Shown here one piece after another: positions 1 to 8,100 of a DNA stretch of 41,959 nt (positions are counted from its first letter, which is position 1; each line of letters begins with the position of its first letter). The notes beneath the pieces were generated by a model, which saw nothing but the letters and a program-made list of their open reading frames with translations, had not been told where the DNA came from and searched no databases. Made by a program: the position numbers and the translations under genes. Source of the stretch: Bacteroidales bacterium UBA5833 (GTDB taxonomy: Bacteria; Bacteroidota; Bacteroidia; Bacteroidales; Lentimicrobiaceae); NCBI GenBank assembly GCA_002433025.1, contig DJGZ01000036.1, positions 1 to 41,959 of the forward strand. Direction: 5' to 3'.

Positions 1-191
1 CACCAAGCCCCCTCCTTAAAAAAACACATGCAAATTTCAGTCTTTCTGAACGTTAGCGAAGAACCGATCCCGATACTATCAGGAGAGTTCACCGAAGGTA
101 ATCTCATGCTTTTTCCCGGACAACAGTGAAAAATAATAAATAATCATACTGATCAGGAGTTAATGCACTTCCATATAAGTCGTTTGAAATC

Positions 192-345
192 TGTGAAATA
201 AACAGTTACACGGTGTACACCGGAGCATCACACAGAAAAATATAAAACTCTGTGAACCTCTGTGACTTCTCAGTGAACCTCCGTGAAATCAACAGTTACA
301 CAGCGCACACAGGGGTTTCACGGAGAAGTATCAGAATCTTTATGA
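192..345. repeat. Imperfect tandem intergenic repeat, about 90-bp period
   Basis: Two copies begin with TGTGAAATAAACAGTTACAC (192) and CGTGAAATCAACAGTTACAC (282). Both continue into a GCACAC or GTACAC-like step, a CAC-GGAGAA or CACAGAA step and an AATnTnTGAA-like end. Between them lie short units CTCTGTGAAC, CTCTGTGACT and CTCAGTGAAC. CTCTGTGA-type intergenic repeats are, from memory, common in Bacteroidota and related environmental genomes. Only two long copies are visible, so this is a dispersed or degenerate repeat and not a CRISPR array. Confidence 0.5.
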
Positions 346-470
346 AATCCGGTGCAATTATGTTAAATTGAATGAAACAGCACTTGTGCATTACAAAATT
401 CAACAAAAACTCCGGCATATTTAATTAAGGAAATAACCAAAAATCAAATTCTGAACAACTGATTTCTGCA

Positions 471-502
471 TTTGTACTTTTCTGATAAATGTTGTAATTT
501 TG
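471..502 (+). promoter_or_regulatory. Promoter of tRNA-Arg
   Basis: A -33 box TTTG (471-474) and a -7 box TAATTTTG (495-502) are separated by 20 bp. This is a full match to the Bacteroidota housekeeping consensus TTTG / TAnnTTTG. Transcription would start a few bases before the mature tRNA at 514. Confidence 0.75.
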
Positions 503-513
503 CAGCCCTCAAC

Positions 514-587
514 GGCCCCGTAGTTCAGCTGAATAGAACGTCAGATTCCGGTTCTGAAAGTCACAGGTTTGAATCCTGTCGGGGTCA
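514..587 (+). tRNA. tRNA-Arg (anticodon CCG)
   Basis: A complete cloverleaf can be drawn. The acceptor GGCCCCG (514-520) pairs with CGGGGTC (580-586, one G-U). The D stem is GTTC/GAAC, the anticodon stem TCAGA/TCTGA with loop TTCCGGT (546-552), and the T stem ACAGG/CCTGT with loop TTTGAAT. The anticodon at 548-550 is CCG, which reads the arginine codon CGG. The discriminator base is A (587) and CCA is not encoded. The gene is flanked by its own promoter and a rho-independent terminator, so it is a single-gene transcription unit. Confidence 0.93.
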
Positions 588-593
588 CTCCTT

Positions 594-618
594 AAAAGCC
601 ACTTAACAGTGGCTTTTT
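594..618 (+). terminator. Rho-independent terminator after tRNA-Arg
   Basis: A hairpin GCCACT (598-603) / AGTGGC (608-613) with a TAAC loop is preceded by AAAA and followed by TTTTT. It lies 10 bases after the tRNA 3' end. Confidence 0.85.
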
Positions 619-758
619 GCATTTCAGCTTTTTCCTGCGGAGCGGAACAGGGCGGTTGGCTTATAAAGAATGAATTACAGCAGATAATCCGGAGACTCCC
701 GGGACAATGCAGTTGCCGCTCAGCGGCCGGCATTAAAGAAATCCGGAGCTAATTAAAT

Positions 759-1613
759 CTACAGCGTAAAACCCTTCAGTTCAACTTCAGTCTTTATTTT
801 TCCGATCACCAGCCTGATCAGTCGGTCGAGGGGACTGCCTTCGGTGTAGTCGGCGGGGGCGATATAGCTGGCCCGGTTTTGCCGTATCAGGCTTTCACAG
901 TTCTCACGGGGCGAGGGCTTGTCTTTGGCAGACTTAATTCCGGGATTATACACGGCGATTGCCGTCCCGCCCTGGTATTTGATCATTTTCATGGCCGGCA
1001 CATCGGTTTCCCCGTCGCCGATATAGATCATCTGCCTGAACGGTACGGGGCGCTCCTCCTCCGGAAGGTACTTATTGATCAGGGTGTTGTCGTAAGAGTT
1101 GCTGATGCCTTTGTTGATCCTGAACAGGTATTGGGTTTTGTTGGTATAATTGATGGCCAGGGCTGGCCATACAGCCACCCCATTGGCGTCGTAGCGGTAG
1201 CCCGAAGCATAGATATTGGTAAAATATTCCGCGATGGGCGTTCCGCTGATAAATTCGCGCAGCCCGGATGAAATGATGTAGTGCTCCGTTTTCACCCCCA
1301 GCTCAGCGGCATAGTCGTTGATGCGGCCAAACCAGGTTTGCACCCCGTTGAAAAAGGTTATACCACTGCCATACTTTTCAAAGTCGCTGCGACGAATGGG
1401 AAGGTCGCGGCGCCGGGCCTCATCGAGCGAAAGTTGCATATAGGCCAGGATCTCATCCATATCGTTATCCTTTGCTATCTGGTTGGCGTGGGCCCAGAAT
1501 TCAGCGGCAGGAATTTTCAGAGAAGGCAGAAAAGTATGTTCCTGCATATTGCCGGGAGCCAGGGTGCCGTCGAAATCATAGGCTATGGCGATGGTGATGG
1601 GCTTGGTTGACAT
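759..1613 (-). CDS. HAD-family phosphatase
   Basis: The 284-residue protein is a haloacid-dehalogenase-superfamily hydrolase. Motif I is DFDGTL at residues 13-18 (D13 nucleophile, D15 general acid), motif II is the SSG of YIISSGLREF, a lysine follows in the NKTQYLFRINKG region, and motif III is GDGETDVPAMK near residue 198. The helical insert between motifs I and II is a C1-type cap, as in phosphoserine-phosphatase-like members. There is no signal peptide or membrane segment, so it should be a soluble cytoplasmic phosphatase; the substrate cannot be read from the sequence. The ATG at 1613 sits 20 bases downstream of a good -7 box. The gene stands alone, with the tRNA unit on one side and a long non-coding stretch on the other. 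Confidence 0.88.
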   Translation of the reverse strand: MSTKPITIAIAYDFDGTLAPGNMQEHTFLPSLKIPAAEFWAHANQIAKDNDMDEILAYMQLSLDEARRRDLPIRRSDFEKYGSGITFFNGVQTWFGRINDYAAELGVKTEHYIISSGLREFISGTPIAEYFTNIYASGYRYDANGVAVWPALAINYTNKTQYLFRINKGISNSYDNTLINKYLPEEERPVPFRQMIYIGDGETDVPAMKMIKYQGGTAIAVYNPGIKSAKDKPSPRENCESLIRQNRASYIAPADYTEGSPLDRLIRLVIGKIKTEVELKGFTL

Positions 1614-1633
1614 AAACGGGCCTTTCGTTTCTG

Positions 1634-1641
1634 CAAATTTA
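1634..1641 (-). promoter_or_regulatory. -7 box for the HAD phosphatase
   Basis: The minus-strand sequence TAAATTTG matches TAnnTTTG exactly and lies about 21 bases upstream of the ATG. No good TTTG -33 box is present at the usual spacing; an ATTG lies 16 bp upstream. Confidence 0.5.
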
Positions 1642-2487
1642 ACTGAATCTCACTTGTCAATTACACAATAAGGCTTGCTCAAAAACAAAGCATAATGCAA
1701 CACCCCGGGTTTAGCCCTGAAAATGGGGTAATCCTTTATTTGTTGTGCTTGAAATATTATTTTGCCTTTGGTATTAAAAGAGCCTCGAAATCGCTGTGTT
1801 GCCGGTGATCGTAACCATCGGGACGCAAAAACGCCCGATAGAATATTGTCTTCTTTGTTGAAATACCTGATAAATTGAATAGCTGATTGCAAATGCTGCA
1901 CCACATTAAAAGAATCCGGGCCCGGCTTTCATAAAAGCATTTATAACTGGCTTCATTCATAAATTGGAGTAATGGAGAAAAGAAGAAACCACAATGCATG
2001 ACAAAGATTTCAAAGCACACAATAGTCCTGGTATCAGGATGTATAATATTTGTACGTCCCTTTTAGAACCAGGTTATCTTTAAAAATTCAGGCACCAGTC
2101 AATTCAGATTTACTTCGCAGCATATCAATTTCTTATAACTGATTATAGTGTTGAATGAATCTGACCGGCTTCAGTGTTGAGCATATCTGCAAAAACAGAT
2201 GGCAGCTAGTCAATCTACTTTTTTCAGGCTTATAGAATTACTTCTTCCGGCAACTATATGGTGTTCTTTGGAGTCCCTATCCGGGTAGCTATCGGGCCCA
2301 TCGGGATGGAGCCTGTATGGTTTGGAATAAACAGTACATCATTTAGTGAACAACCCGCGAATTCAGCCAAAAGAATGTTTTCTGTGAACATGATTGTTGA
2401 GATTGTTGGACTTTTTGCTGCACAAGCATGCCTGGATTATCAAAATCAGTTAAAACATATATTACAAAAGCATACTGAAAAACTTTT
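1642..2487. other. Long intergenic region without a convincing gene
   Basis: About 850 bases in which I find no reading frame with protein-like composition or start context. The DNA is AT-rich with small GC-rich islands: ACCCC (1702-1706) against GGGGT (1725-1729), a hairpin ATCGGGaCG (1817-1825) / CGCCCGAT (1832-1839), a CCGGGCCCGG palindrome near 1916, and repeated ATCGGG units around 2280-2320. These look like scattered repeat or palindromic debris. Confidence 0.45.
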
Positions 2488-2495
2488 TACTTTTG
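2488..2495 (+). promoter_or_regulatory. -7 box for oligopeptidase B
   Basis: TACTTTTG matches TAnnTTTG and ends 18 bases before the ATG at 2514, so the leader would be only about a dozen bases. No clear TTTG -33 box is present. The match argues for the 2514 start over an in-frame TTG at 2493, which lies inside the promoter box. Confidence 0.5.
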
Positions 2496-2513
2496 CAGAA
2501 AATTCTCACTTTC

Positions 2514-4664
2514 ATGATCAAGCACAGAAGTCTGCTTAAGGGTTTATTGGCCGTACTGGCATTTACAGCCTGCAACACAAACAAGCAACAAACAGCAACA
2601 ATTACTATGCAGAGCGATTTTCCCGCGCCGCCGGTTGCGGCAATCAAACCGGTTACATTCAACGAGCCCGGCGGTGAGCGGACCGACAATTACTACTGGC
2701 TCAAAGAAAAGGAAAACCCTGAAGTGATCGCTTATCTCGAAGCTGAAAATGCATACTGCGATACGGTGATGAAATCAACATTGCCTTTGCAGGAAAAGCT
2801 TTTTGCCGAGATGAAAGGCCGTATCAAGGAGGCCGATGAAACGGTTCCGCAGCTCGATAACGGTTACTATTACTATTCCCGTACCGAAGAGGGTATGCAA
2901 TACCGCATATACTGCAGGAAAAAAGGTGATCTTTCCGCTTCTGAAGAGGTGGTTTTTGATGTCAATGCCATGGCGGAAGGGAAACCTGCTTTTATTTTTG
3001 CCGGATTCGACATCAGCACCGATAACAAACTGGCCGCCTATCTGTCGAACGAAACCGGTTCATTTGCCGATTTCACATTAAGGGTCAGAAACCTGGATAC
3101 CGGGATGGATCTGCCGTTGAACATCGGCAAGGTTCAGGGCTTTGCCTGGGCCAACGACAGCAAAACCCTGTTTTATACCCTGGGCAATGAGGCACTCAGG
3201 GCCTGGAGGGTTTACCGGCTGGAACTGGGCAGCAATCAACCGGCCGAACTGGTATTTGAGGAACCTGACGAGCAGTTTATCGTGGACATCAGTAAAACAA
3301 AAACCAACGATTACCTTTTGATCACCTCCGCCAGCAGCACCACCACAGAGGTACATTATCTGCCCGCCGCCGGGCCTGCCGGGAAGTTCAGGGTTTTTGC
3401 ACCCAGGGTGAAAGATGTTGAATACGAAGTTTATCATCACAAAGAGAAGTTCTTTATCAGGTACAAGGACAGGGATAACATGAATTTTATGGTCTATGAA
3501 GCGCCGGTGACCGGATTTGAAAACCGGAACAACTGGAAAGTCTTTCGTGCCCATGATAAAGATACCCGCATCGGAAGCCTTGAAGTTTTTAAGGATTATC
3601 TGGCGATGCAGGTGCGCAGGAACGGTTTGAATGAGATCCTGGTGTATGGACTCAGGGATAAAAGCGAAAATATCATACGCTTTCCCGAACCGGTTTATAC
3701 AGCCTATCTCAGCGGTACGCCTGAGTATGATGCACCTGCATTAAGATACAGCTATAGCTCATTGAACCGCCCGACCAGTGTTTATGATTATGATTTCGCC
3801 TCCGCCCAAAGCAAGCTGCTGAAGCAGCAGGAGATTCCTTCGGGGTTTAACCCGGATGATTATACCGTAGAGCGCATCTGGGCAACAGCGGCCGACGGGG
3901 CTAGGGTTCCGATGTCGGTTGTATATAAGAAAACCCTGAAAAAAGATGGCAGCAATCCTGCGTTGCTTTACTCTTATGGTTCTTACGGGGCCAGTTCCGA
4001 CGCCTATTTCAGCTCAGGATTTTACAGCCTCATCGACAGGGGTTATGTATTTGCGATTGCACAGATACGCGGCGGCAGCGATATGGGTGAGCAGTGGTAT
4101 GAGGATGGAAAGCTGCTCAAGAAGAAGAATACTTTTACCGACTTTATCTCTTGCGCCGAGAAACTCATTGAGGATAAATTCACCTCATCCGCAAAGCTTG
4201 CCATTATGGGCGGCAGCGCCGGCGGACTGCTGGTGGGTGCGGTTACCAATATGCGTCCCGATCTGTTCAACACCGTGGTGGCACAGGTACCTTTCGTGGA
4301 TGTGGTAACCACCATGTTCGACACCAGTCTGCCGCTGACTACACAGGAATATGAAGAATGGGGCAACCCCAACGAAGAGGAATACTATCGTTACATGCTA
4401 TCCTATTCTCCTTATGACAACATTGCGGCTCAGCATTATCCCAATATGCTGATTACCGCCGGGCTGAACGATTCCCAGGTTTTGTATCACGAGCCGGCCA
4501 AGTATGCCGCCAAACTGCGGGCGATGAAAACCGGCAACAATCTGCTGCTCTTGAAAACCAATATGGAATCGGGCCATGGAGGGGCTACCGGCCGCTTTGA
4601 TGCATTGAAAGAAACGGCCTTCGAAATGGCCTTTATCCTCGACAGGGTTGGTATCAGGGAATAG
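2514..4664 (+). CDS. ptrB: Oligopeptidase B (S9A serine peptidase), exported
   Basis: The 716-residue protein is a prolyl-oligopeptidase-family enzyme that cleaves peptides after basic residues. After a lipoprotein-type signal ending in FTAC (Cys about residue 20) come the N-terminal signature YYWLKEKENPEV, a beta-propeller and a C-terminal alpha/beta hydrolase. The triad is Ser568 (GGSAGG), Asp653 (GLNDSQ) and His688 (SGHGG). These lie at a constant +36 offset from the E. coli triad as I recall it (S532, D617, H652). Glu612 and Glu614 fall where the enterobacterial enzyme has the two glutamates that set Arg/Lys specificity. The start at 2514 is chosen because it gives the signal peptide and follows a promoter box. 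The enterobacterial enzyme is cytosolic, whereas this one should be anchored in the envelope, probably for peptide scavenging. Confidence 0.9.
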   Translation: MIKHRSLLKGLLAVLAFTACNTNKQQTATITMQSDFPAPPVAAIKPVTFNEPGGERTDNYYWLKEKENPEVIAYLEAENAYCDTVMKSTLPLQEKLFAEMKGRIKEADETVPQLDNGYYYYSRTEEGMQYRIYCRKKGDLSASEEVVFDVNAMAEGKPAFIFAGFDISTDNKLAAYLSNETGSFADFTLRVRNLDTGMDLPLNIGKVQGFAWANDSKTLFYTLGNEALRAWRVYRLELGSNQPAELVFEEPDEQFIVDISKTKTNDYLLITSASSTTTEVHYLPAAGPAGKFRVFAPRVKDVEYEVYHHKEKFFIRYKDRDNMNFMVYEAPVTGFENRNNWKVFRAHDKDTRIGSLEVFKDYLAMQVRRNGLNEILVYGLRDKSENIIRFPEPVYTAYLSGTPEYDAPALRYSYSSLNRPTSVYDYDFASAQSKLLKQQEIPSGFNPDDYTVERIWATAADGARVPMSVVYKKTLKKDGSNPALLYSYGSYGASSDAYFSSGFYSLIDRGYVFAIAQIRGGSDMGEQWYEDGKLLKKKNTFTDFISCAEKLIEDKFTSSAKLAIMGGSAGGLLVGAVTNMRPDLFNTVVAQVPFVDVVTTMFDTSLPLTTQEYEEWGNPNEEEYYRYMLSYSPYDNIAAQHYPNMLITAGLNDSQVLYHEPAKYAAKLRAMKTGNNLLLLKTNMESGHGGATGRFDALKETAFEMAFILDRVGIRE

Positions 4665-4713
4665 CTGCCTTTGCTGATAAAGATAATGTTGAGGGCTTAT
4701 AATCCGGAAATCC

Positions 4714-5469
4714 ATGTCAGATGAGAAAATCTTTGACCGGCTTGACCGGCTGATGAACGAACGGGACTTTGTTTCGGGCATCCACAATTACTGTGACCGT
4801 TGGTGCGAGCGCTGTCTGTTTACCTCAAAATGCATGGTATATGCCATGGAGGAGGAAGAGCAGCGGGAGGCTGAACGGGCAGGCAAAACTGAAACTGATC
4901 CGTTTGCCTATGTACACCAGGTTTTTCAGGAAGTTTCGGAGAAATTGCGGCAATGGGCGGATGAACAGGGCATTGATCTGAACGCTGAACCCGATGAGGA
5001 TATGAAAATCGCGGAGGTTAAGCGCAAATCCGGGGCATCGGATTTTGTATCCATCGAATCTGAGGCTTATGGTAAGTGGCTGATGAACTGGCTGAAAGAA
5101 AACCACACAGAAACGGAGACAATCAAGAAGGAACTTGGAAATACTGATACGCATGCCCTGGCTGCTTTTACCGATGCCCTTGAAGTACTGGGCTGGTATA
5201 TGTTTTTCCCTGCTGCCAAATTCCGCAGGGCATCTTCCGATCCTTATGAAGATAGCGACACCGGACACGCTGACAGGAATGGATCGGCCAAGGTGGCGAT
5301 CATCGCCGTTGAAAGGACTATGGCTGCCCTGGCTGTCGTGTTAAGGTATATGCCCTCCCATGAAGATGAAATGTTAGATGCCCTGATCAGGCTTGACCGA
5401 ATCAGAAAACAGGCTTTGCTTGACTATCCTGAAGCCATGGCTTTTAAAAGACCCGGGCTGGATGATTGA
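4714..5469 (+). CDS. Protein of unknown function with N-terminal cysteine cluster
   Basis: The 251-residue protein is not assigned to a family I can name. Near the N terminus (about residues 28-41) it has CDRWCERC followed by FTSKC: four cysteines spaced C-x3-C-x2-C-x5-C, which could hold zinc or an iron-sulfur cluster. Next comes an acidic, glutamate-rich helix (EEEEQREAERAG). The C-terminal half is mostly helical, with a hydrophobic core (ALEVLGWYMFFPAAKF) and a helix AVERTMAALAVVLRYM. No signal peptide is seen, so it is probably cytoplasmic. It lies 49 bases after oligopeptidase B on the same strand, but no promoter or shared theme ties the two together. The ATG at 4714 is the first in frame and sits just before the conserved-looking cysteine block. 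Confidence 0.75.
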   Translation: MSDEKIFDRLDRLMNERDFVSGIHNYCDRWCERCLFTSKCMVYAMEEEEQREAERAGKTETDPFAYVHQVFQEVSEKLRQWADEQGIDLNAEPDEDMKIAEVKRKSGASDFVSIESEAYGKWLMNWLKENHTETETIKKELGNTDTHALAAFTDALEVLGWYMFFPAAKFRRASSDPYEDSDTGHADRNGSAKVAIIAVERTMAALAVVLRYMPSHEDEMLDALIRLDRIRKQALLDYPEAMAFKRPGLDD

Positions 5470-5644
5470 TTCATGATTCAGCAAAGGCCATAAAAGGCAA
5501 TCATCTGCAATTCCGGATACGATTTCTGCCCATATTTAACGGCAGCCCTGAGGTTTACTACAAGCAGAACCTGCGCTGGCGGGTGATAATTTGAATATTC
5601 GTATTACTTTTTTTTGAACATATATACTTTTTTTGTGCAGGCTG

Positions 5645-5675
5645 TTTGTATTCTTACAGTTTTTTTGTATATTTA
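5645..5675 (+). promoter_or_regulatory. Promoter of the cytidylate-kinase-like gene
   Basis: A -33 TTTG (5645-5648), 19 bp, and a -7 TATATTTA (5668-5675) match the consensus in all but the last base (G to A). The ATG at 5698 follows 22 bases later. The surrounding 100 bases are very T-rich. Confidence 0.5.
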
Positions 5676-5697
5676 AAGCAACTAAAATAATGTTGTT

Positions 5698-6384
5698 ATG
5701 GATAACATGTTATTGAGAATACTGCTCGACAGCTTTGAGCGTCAGCAGAAGCAGGAAACGGGATCAGGTTCCGGAGGGCCGTTTATTACCATTTCAAGGG
5801 ATTATGGTTGTCAGGCAAATGTCCTGGCCGAATCCCTGAGCCGGGCGATCGCAGCCAAAGGGTCGCACTGGAGAATCATGAATAAGGAGATTATTCTTGA
5901 AACAGCCCGTGAACTGAACCTTGATCCTGAAAAGATCAAAGCCATTGAGGGTTCAATGGAAAGAGGCGCGATGGATGAAATACTGAGCTCATTAACTACC
6001 AAATACTATAAAAGCGACCGGAAGGTCCGGCAGACCATTGCCAATGTTGTGATGTCGGCCGCAAGCACAGGCAATGTGATCATTGTGGGAAGGGGAGGAG
6101 CCGCTGTGACCATGGGATGGCCCAATGCACTGCACATCAAACTTACGGCGCCGGTACAATGGAGGCTCGATACGCTGATTGCCCGGCATAACCTGAAACG
6201 CGAGGAAACGGTCAAGCAAATGGCGTCAATTGATCACAAACGATTCAAGATGCAGCGCGATTATCTGAAAGGGGGCATAGACATCAATGATCTGTATGAC
6301 GTGGTGATCAACTGCAGCAAAGTTACGCATCCCGAAATTGTGGGAATTGTAGTTTCAATGCTGGAAAGCCGCAAAATGATCTGA
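5698..6384 (+). CDS. Cytidylate-kinase-like family protein
   Basis: The 228-residue protein resembles the cytidylate-kinase-like family (Cytidylate_kin2 type). The N-terminal strand and loop read ITISRDYGCQANVLAESL (about residues 31-48). They are followed by a Trp-containing strand (WRIMNKEIILE), the segment NVIIVGRGGAAVT, an arginine-rich lid (RLDTLIARHNLKREE) and the closing DLYDVVINCSKV. Typical members have a glycine-rich ISRxYGSGGR-like loop and genuine Cmk has a GKGTxSK-like P-loop; here the loop is GCQAN, so nucleotide binding may be altered or lost. It is soluble, with no signal peptide. It lies on the same strand as the following SagB-type gene (30-base gap), so the pair may share this promoter. 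Its cellular role is unknown; it should not be called the essential CMP kinase. Confidence 0.8.
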   Translation: MDNMLLRILLDSFERQQKQETGSGSGGPFITISRDYGCQANVLAESLSRAIAAKGSHWRIMNKEIILETARELNLDPEKIKAIEGSMERGAMDEILSSLTTKYYKSDRKVRQTIANVVMSAASTGNVIIVGRGGAAVTMGWPNALHIKLTAPVQWRLDTLIARHNLKREETVKQMASIDHKRFKMQRDYLKGGIDINDLYDVVINCSKVTHPEIVGIVVSMLESRKMI

Positions 6385-6414
6385 TGCTGCCCCAATAATC
6401 CCGATCAGTGAGCA

Positions 6415-7176
6415 ATGAAGAACGACAATGACTTGCCGGCAGGAGCCGGCAGTAATTTCATTGAGCAGACGAAATATCACAACCTGCTGGTTTCCGATCA
6501 GTTGCGGGGCTATCCTGCGCCTCCTTTGCAGCCTGCTTATGATCCGGCGCTTGTGCAGTACCGTTTGCCCGACCCGCTCGCGGTGGCTGCCGGACATAAA
6601 GCCGATGTGCATCAGGTAATTCATGAGCGCAGCAGCATACGAAGTTACCGTGATAAACCGGTCACAGACGGAATGCTTTCGCTTATGCTCTGGGAAACCC
6701 AGGGGGTAAAGAAAAATATACGCAACATTCACACCCTGCGCACGGTTCCTTCGGCCGGTGCACGCCATGCCCTGGAAACCTGGCTGCTGATCAACCGGGT
6801 GGAAGGCATCACACCCGGTTTGTACCGTTATCTTCCGCTCATTCACAGCCTGTTGCAGGCGAGCCTGGCCGAAGAGATTTCCGGAAGGCTAACCAGGGCC
6901 TGTCTCGATCAACAGATGGTCAGAAAAAGTGCGGCAACTTTTTTCTGGACCGCAGAGATTTACCGTATGAAGTGGCGCTACAGCGAAAGAGCTTACCGCT
7001 ATATCTTTCTGGATGCCGGACATGTATGCCAGAACCTGTACCTCAGTGCCCAATCCATGGGGTGCGGGGTTTGCGCCATAGCTGCCTTTGACGATGACCT
7101 GCTGAATACGGCCCTGGGTATCGACGGAACATCGCAGTTTGCCATTTATGCGGCAAGTTGTGGTTTACGGATTTAG
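6415..7176 (+). CDS. SagB/ThcOx-type nitroreductase-family dehydrogenase
   Basis: The 253-residue protein is an FMN-dependent nitroreductase-fold enzyme. The entry motif is ERSSIRSYRDKPVT (about residues 72-85), the typical FMN-phosphate contact. The middle has LRTVPSAGARHALETWLLINRVEG then GLYRY, as in SagB/ThcOx oxidases, and the end has HVCQNLYLSAQSMGCGVCAIAAF. SagB-type enzymes in toxin clusters oxidise azolines to azoles, but no precursor peptide, cyclodehydratase or transporter is nearby, so this stand-alone member more likely reduces or oxidises a small molecule. The first 50 residues are an N-terminal extension before the fold. It follows the cytidylate-kinase-like gene by 30 bases and converges on ubiE with 21 bases between stops. 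Confidence 0.85.
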   Translation: MKNDNDLPAGAGSNFIEQTKYHNLLVSDQLRGYPAPPLQPAYDPALVQYRLPDPLAVAAGHKADVHQVIHERSSIRSYRDKPVTDGMLSLMLWETQGVKKNIRNIHTLRTVPSAGARHALETWLLINRVEGITPGLYRYLPLIHSLLQASLAEEISGRLTRACLDQQMVRKSAATFFWTAEIYRMKWRYSERAYRYIFLDAGHVCQNLYLSAQSMGCGVCAIAAFDDDLLNTALGIDGTSQFAIYAASCGLRI

Positions 7177-7197
7177 TGCCTGACCGTTGTCCCGGCG

Positions 7198-7917
7198 TTA
7201 CTTTATAGCAGTTACAATGGCCGTTGCACCCAGCAGATAAGGCTGGCCGCTTACCTTACTGAATCCTGCCTCCAGCAGTACTTCCGAGATTTCGGGAATG
7301 GAATAATAGTTAACGGCAGAATGCGCCAGGTAGTCGTATGCCGGGCGGTTTCCCGAAAGCAGGCCACCGATGGGCGCGGTAATGTATTTCTGGTAAACAT
7401 GGTAACCCGCCCTGATCAGCCTGTTTTTTGGCTGACTGGTTTCCAGCACCACAAACCGTCCGCCCGGTTTCAGCACCCGGAAAACTTCGCTGATATGCAG
7501 TTGTGCATCAGGATTTTCAAATGTCAGGTTGCGGAACCCAAACGAAATGCCGACCGCATCAAAAAATTCATTTTCAAAGGGCATATTTCCGGCATCGCCT
7601 TGAATCAGCTTTACCCTGTCATCTCCGAATACGACAACTTTTTCTTTCGCCCTGGCCAGCATGGTATGGCTGAAGTCCAGTCCGTAAAGCTCCGTGCTTT
7701 GCTTTGCCGAGCGGGCGAGATGCATGGTAAGATCGGCTGTCCCGCAGCAGAGGTCGAGCACCCGTGAAGGGTTTTCTTCCAGAATGGTTGCCGAAGCCTT
7801 ACGCCTCCATCCCTCATCCAGGTTCAGGGTAAGGATGCGGTTGAGGATATCATATTTCGGCGGGACTTCGGTGAAGATTTGCTGGGTCGGACGGTAGCCC
7901 TTTTCGTCTCTGAACAT
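7198..7917 (-). CDS. ubiE/menG: Demethylmenaquinone methyltransferase
   Basis: The roughly 239-residue protein is a class I SAM-dependent methyltransferase that methylates demethylmenaquinone in the last step of menaquinone synthesis. It shows the family's N-terminal KYDILNRILTLNLDEGWRR, the SAM loop VLDLCCGTADLT, the acidic DFSHTML, QGDAGNMPF, the UbiE hallmark ISFGFRNLT and the RVLKPGGRFVVLETSQP strand. The length is normal for MenG. An ATG at 7917 is preferred over the in-frame GTG just before it. The gene has its own -7 box and is divergent from the metallopeptidase gene. Menaquinone is the usual respiratory quinone in Bacteroidota, which fits. Confidence 0.93.
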   Translation of the reverse strand: MFRDEKGYRPTQQIFTEVPPKYDILNRILTLNLDEGWRRKASATILEENPSRVLDLCCGTADLTMHLARSAKQSTELYGLDFSHTMLARAKEKVVVFGDDRVKLIQGDAGNMPFENEFFDAVGISFGFRNLTFENPDAQLHISEVFRVLKPGGRFVVLETSQPKNRLIRAGYHVYQKYITAPIGGLLSGNRPAYDYLAHSAVNYYSIPEISEVLLEAGFSKVSGQPYLLGATAIVTAIK

Positions 7918-7961
7918 CACGATGGATTGGTTATATTTACTGGGTGTTATGTTTCAGCATT

Positions 7962-7969
7962 CAAAATTA
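7962..7969 (-). promoter_or_regulatory. -7 box for ubiE/menG
   Basis: The minus-strand TAATTTTG is an exact TAnnTTTG match about 45 bases upstream of the start codon. No convincing -33 box was found at the usual spacing. Confidence 0.45.
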
Positions 7970-8068
7970 CACAGATTACAGAAGCAGAAGTTGTTTCTGA
8001 ACTGGCTATTTCAGAGATCCATTATTCATATTTCTGCATTCAGACATCTTAAAGTTGCCGCATTTTCC

Positions 8069-8076
8069 TACTTTTG
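8069..8076 (+). promoter_or_regulatory. -7 box for the metallopeptidase lipoprotein
   Basis: TACTTTTG matches TAnnTTTG and ends 24 bases before the ATG at 8101. It is identical in sequence to the box of oligopeptidase B. Confidence 0.5.
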
Positions 8077-8100
8077 CAAAGATCCTAAACTTTCTTTATC

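Larger units (their letters stand above)
1..513. other. Non-coding leader region with a short repeat
   Basis: No reading frame here looks like a gene. The stretch is AT-rich except for a block at about 180-350 built from variants of CTCTGTGAAC and CCGTGAAAT, listed separately as a repeat. The last 45 bases hold the promoter of the tRNA gene. The window edge may cut a gene or intergenic unit at base 1; nothing coding is recognisable there. Confidence 0.6.

Noticed and set aside
192..345. Possible CRISPR array
   Set aside because: Only two long copies exist, the repeat and spacer lengths do not fit, the copies diverge, and no cas gene is present.
1650..2020. Two minus-strand frames of 84 and 87 codons
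   Set aside because: They overlap each other in different frames, contain repeat-like palindromes and resemble no protein family.
2258..2539. 93-codon frame ahead of oligopeptidase B
   Set aside because: It overlaps the promoter and start of oligopeptidase B and has no motif or convincing start.
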